Assembly: GCA_964370825.1 (NCBI GenBank)
Contig: CAYJKY010000021.1
Coordinates: forward strand, 1 to 58,097
Source: CAYJBH01 sp964370825
Lineage (GTDB): Bacteria; Bacillota; Clostridia; Oscillospirales; Ruminococcaceae
DNA length: 58,097 nucleotides
Direction of reading: 5' to 3'
The position numbers and the translations under genes were made by a program. This document shows, in pieces, positions 23,463 through 32,190 of this stretch. Under the pieces are notes generated by a model that had not been told where the DNA came from, did not search any database, and saw nothing but the letters and a program-made list of their open reading frames with translations. The number at the start of each line of letters is the position of its first letter. The first letter of the stretch is position 1.

Positions 23463-24212
23463 TTATCTGCAAATTATCTCGTTCCAAAGTTCCTGTAACG
23501 GTGGAATTCTTCCGAGCATATCGGGTTCTAAAAGGCTCCAGATTACACCCCTTTTTGGGCGTGGGTACTCGTTACGAGTGGGAATTACCTTTGTCGGGGT
23601 GACGATAAAGTCTATTGCGGTGTCGTATTCCCTTACCTCTACATCGACATCTACAACCTGACAGTCGTGTCCTGCCGCAACTATCACCGATTTATCCGAG
23701 ACAAGGCTTTTGGTATACAACATCGCCCATTCGAGATCAAAATATCCGTGACCTTTACCGAAACGAATTCCGCTCGGGGTAATAGCACTGGCACCGGTAA
23801 CAAGCATGTCGATATGATCTATCCTTGTCGACAGCTCCTTAAGACTACAATGTTTCCAGTATCTCTGCACACCGTCAAGGGTGGAGGCGAGCTCCTCTTT
23901 CCCACTTGGCACTGCATCCGGTTCGATGATAAAAAAGCCTCGTGATATGCTGTAGTTAGTCATTATTATCGTTTTTTTATCGAGTAACGCAAGCTCTCTG
24001 AAATACTCGAGGTTATTGTCGGGGGTTATAAAGATAACCTTCGCATCTTTGTATTGCTGTGTTGCCGCAAGATTACGCGCCCCATCTGCGCTACCCTCGT
24101 AGTCGGTGATGAACTCCGCAAAGTTATAGCTAAATCGAGAGTCCGGCTTTGCCACACCTCGTAGCTCCTCCCAAATCATCACACGTGCTGTTTTTGCATC
24201 TGTTTTAGACAA
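23463..24212 (-). CDS. 5-formyltetrahydrofolate cyclo-ligase family protein (TTG start)
   Basis: The protein has 249 residues. The phosphate-binding signature R-F-G-K-G-H-G-Y-F-D-L-E-W and the late V-D-V-E-V-R-E-Y-D-T-A-I-D-F-I-V-T-P resemble the MTHFS family, which closes 5-formyl-THF to methenyl-THF with ATP. It is longer than the usual 180-200 residues and may act on another substrate. The start is TTG 24212 with GGAGG 6 nt upstream. It follows the symporter genes by 12 nt and is probably co-transcribed, which would be odd for a folate gene. Confidence 0.72.
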   Translation of the reverse strand: MSKTDAKTARVMIWEELRGVAKPDSRFSYNFAEFITDYEGSADGARNLAATQQYKDAKVIFITPDNNLEYFRELALLDKKTIIMTNYSISRGFFIIEPDAVPSGKEELASTLDGVQRYWKHCSLKELSTRIDHIDMLVTGASAITPSGIRFGKGHGYFDLEWAMLYTKSLVSDKSVIVAAGHDCQVVDVDVEVREYDTAIDFIVTPTKVIPTRNEYPRPKRGVIWSLLEPDMLGRIPPLQELWNEIICR

Positions 24213-24224
24213 AGTGTTCCTCCC

Positions 24225-24350
24225 TTATTTATCCCAAAATGTTTTGTTTTTTATGTCCTTTGCAAAGTAGAGTATCTGGAAAAAGAAAACACCTACAAGA
24301 GAGAAAAGTGACACATATATCAATGCACCGAAAAACAAACTGCTGTACAT
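24225..24350 (-). CDS. Small single-span membrane protein, symporter partner
   Basis: The protein has 41 residues: one transmembrane segment (F-F-G-A-L-I-Y-V-S-L-F-S-L-V-G-V) and a basic tail (K-D-I-K-N-K). It starts one base after the symporter stop codon. Its ribosome site GGAGGT is formed by the last two glycine codons of the symporter. This placement is common for small accessory proteins of sodium/solute symporters, so a stabilising subunit is likely though unproved. Confidence 0.7.
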   Translation of the reverse strand: MYSSLFFGALIYVSLFSLVGVFFFQILYFAKDIKNKTFWDK

Positions 24351-24351
24351 A

Positions 24352-25785
24352 TTATTTACCTCCGATTTCTTTAATTTCACTCTGTAGGCGACTGTGATCA
24401 AACTCGCCCTTTCCAAACTTGATGAAGATTACCACGACCACCGTGGATAATATCAGTGCAAAACCAAAGCTGTTAAGCGAATTGCCCATTAAATAATATG
24501 GCATTCCTATGGCTATACCCGCAAGTGTTGCAATAGCCGCGCCGGTGCCGGAGAGGCGTTTTGAGTACAGACCTATGAGGGTAGGAACCACAGCCGCGGC
24601 AGCGAGAAGGTCTGCAAGCAGGAGTGTTTGCAAAACCGATGGTTCGGTGTATGTAATGGCAAGCCCGGCAAGTCCGATGATTATTGCCCCTATTCTTCCT
24701 ACTGTCACCATCTGCTTGGTGCTTATGTCATTTTTAAGAGGTTTTACAATGTCTATAGATACTATAGAGGCAAAACCGCTTAGTGCGTCTCCACCCGTAG
24801 AGGAGGCGGCTACCACGACAACAAGACAGAATATCATCACCACCGGAGCAGGTAACGCATGACTTATAGCCATTCCGGAGGCTATCGAGCTGTGAGGAAC
24901 CTCAATGTTAAATGCTGTAGCGAAAAGCCCGAGGCTTGCCGCAACTATTGTCATGGGGAAAACCATGATTGCGGCACTTATCAGCGATTTTTTAACTACG
25001 GTATGGTCTTTAGCGGTGTATACCCTCTGCCAGAGTGTTTGATTTAACAGCTCAGCAGCTGTTACCGCAATAATAATCATAATAGCAAATGAGATACCGT
25101 CTGCCTTGAATATCTCAAGATAGTTTGGTGCATTTGTTTCTAGCAAAGTATAAATTTCGGATATTCCGCCGACATCAAATATACAGATAAGCGCCGGAAT
25201 AAATAAAAGCGGTGTGACCAGTATCGACTGTAATCCCGATGTGAAGATAGCCGCACCTACGCCGCCGAATGCCGCAAAGTAGATGGTAGGCAGTCCCACA
25301 ACTGCAATGCTGAGAATCATCGGAACACCTGCCACATATCGGAACATCAGTGCCGCTCCGAGCATGTTGGATATAAAAAGTATAAACATATATACAATAG
25401 AAACGGCAAGCGAAACCACGTACATAAATTTACCGTATCTAACCTTGGTGTATTCACCTATTGTGTGCCCTTGCGGTATCATCTCCTTTATACGCTTTGA
25501 TATGGGAATGAATACAATATAGGCAATGGATATTGCAAATGCATATCCTATCATTGCGGTTACACCGCTGAGATATGCCATCTCTCCCGGCGAGAAGATA
25601 AGTCCTGTACCAACGGCATATGCAATGAAGGAAGCGGTCATAAATCCGGTGGAAATATTTCGCCCCGCCGTGAAGTAACCCTCCGAGTTGCGCATCTTCT
25701 TTTTGCTGAAATGGGTACCGAGCACGGCTATTGCACCGCCGAGTATCAGCGCCAAAATAATCAGAACTATTGCGAATGAATCCAT
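24352..25785 (-). CDS. Sodium:solute symporter (SSS family)
   Basis: The protein has 477 residues and about 12-13 hydrophobic segments. The N-terminus M-D-S-F-A-I-V-L-I-I-L is followed by the family region G-Y-F-T-A-G-R-N-I-S-T-G-F and, further on, A-A-S-S-T-G-G-D-A-L-S-G, matching the conserved SSS core that binds sodium. The start is ATG 25785 with GGAGG 8 nt upstream, in preference to the longer in-frame option at 25836. The substrate cannot be predicted. Because it lies in a sugar-related neighbourhood and ends in the coupled small protein, uptake of an organic acid or sugar acid is a fair guess. Confidence 0.85.
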   Translation of the reverse strand: MDSFAIVLIILALILGGAIAVLGTHFSKKKMRNSEGYFTAGRNISTGFMTASFIAYAVGTGLIFSPGEMAYLSGVTAMIGYAFAISIAYIVFIPISKRIKEMIPQGHTIGEYTKVRYGKFMYVVSLAVSIVYMFILFISNMLGAALMFRYVAGVPMILSIAVVGLPTIYFAAFGGVGAAIFTSGLQSILVTPLLFIPALICIFDVGGISEIYTLLETNAPNYLEIFKADGISFAIMIIIAVTAAELLNQTLWQRVYTAKDHTVVKKSLISAAIMVFPMTIVAASLGLFATAFNIEVPHSSIASGMAISHALPAPVVMIFCLVVVVAASSTGGDALSGFASIVSIDIVKPLKNDISTKQMVTVGRIGAIIIGLAGLAITYTEPSVLQTLLLADLLAAAAVVPTLIGLYSKRLSGTGAAIATLAGIAIGMPYYLMGNSLNSFGFALILSTVVVVIFIKFGKGEFDHSRLQSEIKEIGGK

Positions 25786-25934
25786 CAAACACCCTCCATA
25801 ACAAAGTTTTAAGGCATCGTGATCGAATAATAACATTCGATGAAAATCGACACCTTTAGCGTACCGTTACATTATACAATATAACGGCCGATGATGTCAA
25901 TTAGTAAACCCTACTAATTTTAATAAAACCTATG

Positions 25935-27008
25935 TTATACGGGATACAACTTCTTTTTACGACCTTGCTCGATTTTTTTTATTATACTGTTCATATCCTC
26001 AACGTTATTCTGTGCCCCAACACAGTACATAACTCCCTCCGGATTAAGCTCATCCATAAGTATATCTATATCCTCCGCAAGGATGGAAACCTGAATGCAT
26101 TTGCCGGCTTGCTGAATTTTCTTTAGTGTCGAAACCCAGTGCTTTGCCGAGGGTTGACCTGCTCCGTATACCCACTGTACGCCGGCAAGGTTTGGTATTT
26201 CAAGAATTCTGTCTAAGTGTTTGAGAGCACCGGGACCATCCAGATGGAAGATGGTATTACCGCCCAGCCAGTCAATCTCCTCGATAAGTTCGGGGAGTAT
26301 AAACTCATCAAACATATCGGTAGACAGCATACAAATAATATCGGCACTTGTAACATACCATTTTTCCGGATGCCAAATTCCCATCCAGTTACTGCTGCCA
26401 CCAAGATTTGTTTTTGTGATGTTATATAGCTCATCAAGCTGATATTTGAATGCCGGCAACAGCTCGAAAACTGCTTTTTTTATCCGCTGTGGCTCATCGT
26501 ACAAATCCATACATACCGCCTCGGGACCTCTTATCGAAACAACCCCGTCGGCACCGGGGTGAATGTCGGTAATCCCTACAAAATAGTCGCCTTTTGCATC
26601 GGACACAATGTCCTTTGTCAGCTGTAAAAGTTTTTGCCACCACACATTTTCATGCGAAAAGGATAGGTTTTCAAATTTATCCCAGTCTTCCACAAACGGA
26701 ATACTATAGCTGGTTGTCTCCTCAAATACAATTTCTGCCCCAAAAGAGGCACCGAACACATCCGGGCCAAGGTTGGGGTTTATCGTAGGAAATGCTTCAC
26801 AACCGTAGGCTGTATTCTCCATACAAAGTCGAGAAGACTTAATAATAAATTCACTATCCAGCCAAGCTTGCTCCTTCGAGGTAGGTACTGTTGCGATATA
26901 TTCTTTTTTATTTGCGGTTATGCTGATAATAGGACGATCGAAATTTTCTCGTGCCCAAAACTCCTTATATCGTTGCTGTACCTTATCCCAGTTGTTAATG
27001 TATTTCAT
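25935..27008 (-). CDS. Uroporphyrinogen decarboxylase-fold protein coupled to a glycosidase gene
   Basis: The protein has 357 residues. Family-typical features are Y-K-E-F-W-A-R-E-N-F-D-R-P, G-I-T-D-I-H-P-G-A-D-G-V, F-H-L-D-G-P-G-A-L-K-H-L-D and the following I-P-N-L-A-G-V-Q-W-V-Y-G-A-G-Q-P. It is only distantly related to the UroD-fold protein at 21600. The start is ATG 27008, inside the 3' end of the GHL6-type gene (14-nt overlap), with GAGG about 9 nt before. The two proteins are therefore made together. UroD-fold proteins paired with glycosidases are seen in Clostridia, but their reaction is unknown. Confidence 0.78.
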   Translation of the reverse strand: MKYINNWDKVQQRYKEFWARENFDRPIISITANKKEYIATVPTSKEQAWLDSEFIIKSSRLCMENTAYGCEAFPTINPNLGPDVFGASFGAEIVFEETTSYSIPFVEDWDKFENLSFSHENVWWQKLLQLTKDIVSDAKGDYFVGITDIHPGADGVVSIRGPEAVCMDLYDEPQRIKKAVFELLPAFKYQLDELYNITKTNLGGSSNWMGIWHPEKWYVTSADIICMLSTDMFDEFILPELIEEIDWLGGNTIFHLDGPGALKHLDRILEIPNLAGVQWVYGAGQPSAKHWVSTLKKIQQAGKCIQVSILAEDIDILMDELNPEGVMYCVGAQNNVEDMNSIIKKIEQGRKKKLYPV

Positions 27009-29046
27009 AACCATTAGCCTCATGTATTTTCTTTAGCGGTAATTTAATTATAGAATAGGAAGAACCTTTGTCAACCGTTATAATTGTTTTGCCTTCGACG
27101 CAAACTGTAGATAGTGGTGTTTCATCCGGTAAAAGCGTTACCTTCTTGGTGGCATCGATATAACCATCAGAAATTTCTATTCTAACATTTTCTATAGGTG
27201 TCATCTCCTCAACATGGCATGTTCCTGTTACAACACAGTAGTTTATAAGATGTATAAACATGTTGTTTTCGTCCTGTGTTATGTTACACTCAAGTGTTAC
27301 AGCTGCCGATATTGATATTGTGTCTTTGCCTAACAGCTCGTTAATCACATTATAAACCACATCCTTTATGTACCACTGGGTTTCCTTGTGCAGTGCCGTA
27401 AAAATATTTGAAGGACAGTATGCAATCTCACCTCTACCGTGTTTGTTTAAAATAAATGCAGGCTTGCCGGAGCTACTTCCCGGCGGGGAGAATGATGGGT
27501 GACGAAAAACTAAAAAATCATCATAGTTCGGCTCTATGAGCGGATAAATGCACTCCGCAAGCGACAAGGCACCCCCCTGTGGAACAATTGAATGCACCGC
27601 ACTCGGAATCATTAACGGTGACCTTCTTACCCCGCTTGAAATTTTCTCGTCAACCTTAATATAGCCGGTGGAGAAGGAGGATTTTTCTATTGTTTCAAAA
27701 CCACACAATTCCTTTAATAGTGCTTCATTTTCATAGCTGCCTGTCAGTAAAACCTTTCCACCGTACTTTACATACAACCTCAATGCCTCGACATGGTCGT
27801 GGCTTAGGGTGTCAAGTTCGGGGATAATTATAATATTATAGTCCTTGTATTTATCGGTATTATTTGCGAAAACAATATCAAACGGTATATGCTTTTGTGT
27901 TAAAACATTTACCGCTGCTATGTAGTTACCACTTCCGCCCGCATAAAAGCTGTAGATATCAATCGCCTGCATATCCTCCATAAGCAGGGCGGCATTTTTA
28001 AAGGATTTATGCCCCAACGCATATCCTTCCCTCGTCTTTATAAAGCTGAAAACTTCACCTATATTATTGTATAGCTCACCGTCCAGCGTTCCGTTATGGT
28101 ATGCCTGATCACCTAGATTTATCATGCCACCGTGTGCCAAAATCCTCGAACACACCATCATCATGTTCGCTGTAGGTTGATCATCCCAACCTCCCCACCC
28201 ATGAATAAATCTGCTGGTGCAGCTTTCCCACGGCATTTCAAGCGCTTGTAAGTATTTGTACGACAATATTCCTATAGTCCATGCATCCTTAGCGTTTGGG
28301 GTTCCGGGATGTGTTTCAAGGCAGTTAAAATCCGCAAGCAGGGTGAGTGCTTCGTCACGCTGTGTGGTGTTGTAGGTCATCGGAATATCGGGTTTAATAC
28401 CTTTCAGCAGGTTTCTGCATTTTTCGACGCAATCATACTTAGTTTGCTTAACAAATTTCTTTAGCTCTTTGCTTTCCGTCGGCATCTCTTTACTGTATAA
28501 AGCTTTATACTTCCTTTTACAGTGCTCACAATAGCAGGGCTGACATTCAAAAATATCCAGCCACAGACCATCTATATCGTAGTTTTTTATCGCCTCCTCA
28601 AGCTCGGGTAACACCACCTCCTCTACATAGGGGGAGTTAAAACAGATATTAGCCCATGGGCCTTTTGTGGGTTGTCCCAGTGAGTTTTGCATTTCGCCGT
28701 CGATATTTCGCTCCATCCACTCCGGCTTGTTTCGTTGTATGGTAGAAATCCAACCCACCGAATAATATGCCATAACACTAATGCCCTGTCTGTGACATTC
28801 GTTTAATATCTCGCCGAACATGTCAAGGTTGTCGGGTAGGGAGGGGTGTCTTGTACCAATCCCGGTATTACTGTAGTGATATCCGTGATGACATTTAATA
28901 AATGACACAAGAGAGTTGACCTTTGCCCTTTTTAATACCCCTACATAATCCACAGCATTAAAATCTTTCATTTGCTTGCCACTGTTGGTATCGGGGGTAT
29001 GGAAATCCATGTGTATTCGTCTGTTAAATTTTTTCATGTCAAACAT
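26995..29046 (-). CDS. GHL6-type glycoside hydrolase-like protein, paralogue 1
   Basis: The protein has 683 residues from ATG 29046, picked because GGAGAG lies 7 nt upstream; ATG 29091 has no such site. The N-terminal TIM barrel shows R-I-H-M-D-F-H-T-P-D, K-C-H-H-G-Y-H-Y, G-I-S-V-M-A-Y-Y-S-V-G-W and D-G-L-W-L-D-I-F followed by C-Y-C-E-H-C-K, a signature of hypothetical glycosyl hydrolase 6. A beta-galactosidase trimerisation-like domain comes next (Y-N-I-I-I-I-P-E-L-D and G-G-K-V-L-L-T-G-S), with a beta-rich C-terminus. No signal peptide, so it works on imported sugars. It is paralogous to the protein at 37771. Confidence 0.78.
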   Translation of the reverse strand: MFDMKKFNRRIHMDFHTPDTNSGKQMKDFNAVDYVGVLKRAKVNSLVSFIKCHHGYHYSNTGIGTRHPSLPDNLDMFGEILNECHRQGISVMAYYSVGWISTIQRNKPEWMERNIDGEMQNSLGQPTKGPWANICFNSPYVEEVVLPELEEAIKNYDIDGLWLDIFECQPCYCEHCKRKYKALYSKEMPTESKELKKFVKQTKYDCVEKCRNLLKGIKPDIPMTYNTTQRDEALTLLADFNCLETHPGTPNAKDAWTIGILSYKYLQALEMPWESCTSRFIHGWGGWDDQPTANMMMVCSRILAHGGMINLGDQAYHNGTLDGELYNNIGEVFSFIKTREGYALGHKSFKNAALLMEDMQAIDIYSFYAGGSGNYIAAVNVLTQKHIPFDIVFANNTDKYKDYNIIIIPELDTLSHDHVEALRLYVKYGGKVLLTGSYENEALLKELCGFETIEKSSFSTGYIKVDEKISSGVRRSPLMIPSAVHSIVPQGGALSLAECIYPLIEPNYDDFLVFRHPSFSPPGSSSGKPAFILNKHGRGEIAYCPSNIFTALHKETQWYIKDVVYNVINELLGKDTISISAAVTLECNITQDENNMFIHLINYCVVTGTCHVEEMTPIENVRIEISDGYIDATKKVTLLPDETPLSTVCVEGKTIITVDKGSSYSIIKLPLKKIHEANGYEIH

Positions 29047-29430
29047 ATACTCTCTCCAGTGTCCTAAAATTATTTGTAGTCTTATCCTCAATTATATTAT
29101 TACATTTTGTTTCATAATTTTCAAGAAACAATTTTATAACCGATGGAACGCCTTAAAAGAAATTGTGAGATTAAACAAATAACACACAATATGATTGTGC
29201 AGGTTGCGAAGAACAGATTTGTTTTTTGTGATAAAAATGTTCTTTTGTTGTGTTTATCATATATTTCTACTAGCAGTACAAACTCAGTTAAACAAAGGAA
29301 TTTTACACATTAGCTATAAAATATGTTGCTTTTGTGTGAAACTGTTTCTTGAATTACCTTAATTAATGAACTAAACTATAAACAAGGCGACACCTAACGA
29401 GGTGTTATTAACATTTAAGGAGGATAACGA
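29047..29430. other. Divergent intergenic region upstream of the ABC operon
   Basis: About 380 bp, AT-rich. A weak promoter candidate for the plus strand is TTGAAT (29349-29354), 17 nt, TAAACT (29372-29377). A small hairpin, ACACCT/AGGTGT, lies around 29390-29405, just before the AAGGAGG of the binding protein. Promoters and AraC-regulator sites for both directions must lie here, but I cannot pin down an operator. Confidence 0.4.
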
Positions 29431-31140
29431 GTGAAGAATTTTACAAAACGAATTTTCGCAACCCTGCTTGCAGCATTAATGGTTGTGACATTGGCTAGTT
29501 CCTGTTCATCGAGCCCCGATGATGCAACGGGTAGTACGGCTACCGATGCTACCGAGGGTGGTGATGATACGGCTACCGGTGGAGGCGAGCTACAGCTGTC
29601 CGGTCCAAACGAGTTCCCTATCGTTTCTGAACCTGCATCCTTTAGCATGTTTATATCGCTTCCGTCACATATTGAAGATTATGAGACAAATGATGTTACC
29701 CTATTTATGGAGGAGGCTACCGGCGTAGGCATTGAGTTTCAGGTTGCAGCAGCAGCCGACTTTGAAACCCAGCTTAATCTTACACTAAGTTCCGGAGATT
29801 ATCCCGAGGTTATCAACGCCATGAATGCTGGTGCACCGGATGTTACAAGATTTGGCGTGAGCGAGAAAATATTTATTCCTATAGAGGATTATATAACTTC
29901 CGAAATAATGCCAAACTACACCGCATTAATGGATGATAGCATGTTGAGTAGCACCCGTATGATAGACGGTTCAATCTATGGCATTGCCAATGTCAATCAG
30001 TGCTACCACTGTAATTACTATAAAAAGATGTGGATAAACAAGGACATAGTTGCCGAGCTTGGAATGGAACTTCCCACCACAACAGATGAATTCACAGAGC
30101 TGTGTGAGGCATACCTTGCCGAGTATCCCAACGGAGTTGCACTTGGCGGAGCTACCGATGCCTGGGGCGGCGCATTTGATGAATTTATTATGGGTGCATT
30201 TGCATATTCCCCCAACAATGCCGGTGAATTAGTTGTGACTAAGGACGGAGCGGTTGAAAGCGTCGCTGTTTCAGACGGATACAAAGAGGGTTTACGCTAC
30301 TTAAAGAGCCTATACGACATAGGTGCACTTTATGACGGCTCAATGACACAAAACCTTGACCAGTTAAAAGCACTTGTCAATCAAGAAGGTTCACCTGTTT
30401 TGGCAATCCCGGGTGGCTTTCACGGACTGTATATCGACAACATCTCAAACTACGAGCTGTACAGCCAATATGAAGCATTGGCTCCGTTAGAAGGACCGGA
30501 CGGCACTCAAAACATATTCTATGATAGACATGCCGGTGTTATCCCTAACATGATTATTTTAACCGATAAGGCAGAAAACCCCGAAATGATACTAAAATGG
30601 ACGGATTGGCTTTTCGACGTTGAGAACGGAACCGCTGTCGGTTTCGGTCCGGTTGAAGGCACCCACTACGTGATGAATCCCGAAGGCATGGTAGGTATTA
30701 ACGGCGAGCCTGCTGTAAATAGTATATTAGTACCCTACTCAAAGGAGCTTCAAAATGTCGACTGGCAGGATATGTTGCCGGGTAACGCTTCAAATGATGT
30801 GCGTTTAGGGCTTGCAACAGATCCCGACGAGGATCGTTATTCTCCCGAAGGTTTTGAGTTGATGTTGTACGAAGAATCTGCAAACAAGATGGCACCCTAC
30901 CAGAATAACGGTGACTACGAGACATTGCCTCCACTTGTATTTACACAGGAAGACAATGACGAGCTTTCAATTATTGGTGTTGAGTTAGAGAGCTATATTG
31001 CTGAAAATAAACTTGCATTTATAACCGGAGCAAAAAGTTTAGACGACGATTGGGATGCATATGTTGAAGGTATAAACAATGCAGGTCTTCCCACCTACAT
31101 CGAAATATATCAAGCCGGATATGATAACTTTATAAGCTAA
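29431..31140 (+). CDS. ABC importer substrate-binding lipoprotein (YtcQ/LplA type, GTG start)
   Basis: The protein has 569 residues. The start is GTG 29431 behind AAGGAGG. The lipobox L-A-S-S-C places the acylated cysteine near residue 25, followed by a Thr/Gly/Asp-rich linker. The size and fold pattern (L-T-L-S-S-G-D-Y-P-E-V-I, M-W-I-N-K-D-I-V-A-E-L, W-T-D-W-L-F-D-V-E-N-G) match the large binding proteins that work with LplB/LplC-like permeases on oligosaccharides. Substrate capture would be at the outer membrane face. The gene heads the operon and is separated from the permeases by a hairpin (31161-31190), which may raise its expression relative to them. Confidence 0.88.
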   Translation: MKNFTKRIFATLLAALMVVTLASSCSSSPDDATGSTATDATEGGDDTATGGGELQLSGPNEFPIVSEPASFSMFISLPSHIEDYETNDVTLFMEEATGVGIEFQVAAAADFETQLNLTLSSGDYPEVINAMNAGAPDVTRFGVSEKIFIPIEDYITSEIMPNYTALMDDSMLSSTRMIDGSIYGIANVNQCYHCNYYKKMWINKDIVAELGMELPTTTDEFTELCEAYLAEYPNGVALGGATDAWGGAFDEFIMGAFAYSPNNAGELVVTKDGAVESVAVSDGYKEGLRYLKSLYDIGALYDGSMTQNLDQLKALVNQEGSPVLAIPGGFHGLYIDNISNYELYSQYEALAPLEGPDGTQNIFYDRHAGVIPNMIILTDKAENPEMILKWTDWLFDVENGTAVGFGPVEGTHYVMNPEGMVGINGEPAVNSILVPYSKELQNVDWQDMLPGNASNDVRLGLATDPDEDRYSPEGFELMLYEESANKMAPYQNNGDYETLPPLVFTQEDNDELSIIGVELESYIAENKLAFITGAKSLDDDWDAYVEGINNAGLPTYIEIYQAGYDNFIS

Positions 31141-31160
31141 TCCTTTTTAAAAAGGCATTG

Positions 31161-31190
31161 TATCGGATAGCCGACTTCGGCTATCCGATA
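31161..31190 (+). terminator. Intercistronic hairpin between the binding protein and permease genes
   Basis: TATCGGATAGCCGA (31161-31174) and its exact complement (31177-31190) form a perfect 14-bp stem. No T-run follows, so it more likely protects the upstream mRNA or attenuates than fully terminates. Confidence 0.65.
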
Positions 31191-31244
31191 TTTCGATTAC
31201 TTGTATATAGCAACATCGTATCAACAATCACAAGGAGTTTTAAC

Positions 31245-32180
31245 ATGTCCGAAAAAACAAAATCGGCAAACACCGGTAAACGACGCGGCATGACGGGAAA
31301 CAAAAATTGGCAATTTTGGGCTATAATTGCACTGCCTCTAATCTATATTATTGTTTTTAACTATATCCCCATGTCCGGAATCATCATCGCTTTTAAGGAT
31401 TATAGCTTTCGAGCCGGAATATTTGGAAGTGAATGGGTTGGATTTAAGCATATAGTATCCTTTTTAACCACCCCTTCCAGCACTAAAATTATTGTTAATA
31501 CGCTTCAGCTCGGCTTCTACTCCCTTTTGGTGGGTTTTCCCATACCAATTATCTTTGCCCTTGGATTAAACGAGATCGGAAATGCACGGTTTAAAAAGCT
31601 TGTACAGTCGATAACCTTTGCACCTTACTTTATCTCGGTTGTAGTTTTGGTAAGCTTAATGATGCAGATAACCGATCCGCGAAACGGAATACTCAATGCA
31701 ATAATAGGTTCGCTTGGACTTGAACAGATTAACTTTTTCGGCAGGGCAGACCTTTTTGACGACCTCTATGTGTGGAGTGGAGTTTGGCAGGGAATGGGAT
31801 ATTCTGCCGTAATTTACATAGCCGCACTTTCTGGTGTAAGTCCGGAGCTGCAGGAGGCGGCGGTATGTGACGGAGCAACGAGGATTCAACGTATATGGCA
31901 TGTTGATCTACCTTCGATTATGCCGACAATTATTACCTTGCTGATTTTTGCCTGCGGTGGTATTATTAATATAGGTTTTGACAAGGTGTTCCTCATGCAA
32001 ACGCCTCTTAACACCGCAACCTCGGAGGTTATATCAACCTTTGTTTACAAGGTGGGTCTTGAGAGTGCAAATTATAGCTTTGCTACTGCGGCGGGTCTCT
32101 TCCAGTCGGTTGTCAGCTTTATTCTTTTGTTAGCCGCTAACAGGTTGGCAAAATTCATTTCCGGCATAAGCTTATGGTAG
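31245..32180 (+). CDS. ABC sugar permease, LplB/YteP type
   Basis: The protein has 311 residues. The start is ATG 31245 with AAGGAG 7 nt upstream; the first 29 in-frame codons before it lack a ribosome site. Six hydrophobic spans are visible, beginning with F-W-A-I-I-A-L-P-L-I-Y-I-I-V-F. The cytoplasmic EAA loop E-A-A-V-C-D-G-A-T-R-I-Q-R-I-W contacts the ATPase. No ABC ATPase gene is in the locus, so a shared MsmX-like ATPase elsewhere probably energises it. Confidence 0.9.
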   Translation: MSEKTKSANTGKRRGMTGNKNWQFWAIIALPLIYIIVFNYIPMSGIIIAFKDYSFRAGIFGSEWVGFKHIVSFLTTPSSTKIIVNTLQLGFYSLLVGFPIPIIFALGLNEIGNARFKKLVQSITFAPYFISVVVLVSLMMQITDPRNGILNAIIGSLGLEQINFFGRADLFDDLYVWSGVWQGMGYSAVIYIAALSGVSPELQEAAVCDGATRIQRIWHVDLPSIMPTIITLLIFACGGIINIGFDKVFLMQTPLNTATSEVISTFVYKVGLESANYSFATAAGLFQSVVSFILLLAANRLAKFISGISLW

Positions 32181-32190
32181 GGGGTAACAT

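Noticed and set aside
23463..24212. Folate enzyme as part of a one-carbon cluster
   Set aside because: Only this MTHFS-like gene is present; the neighbours are a symporter and its small subunit, so the folate role itself is uncertain.
21600..27008. UroD-fold genes as haem biosynthesis genes
   Set aside because: The catalytic residues for porphyrin decarboxylation are not apparent, no hem genes are present and both sit with sugar genes.
29390..29405. Small hairpin before the binding-protein gene as a riboswitch
   Set aside because: Only a 6-bp stem near the ribosome site; no conserved riboswitch core can be seen.
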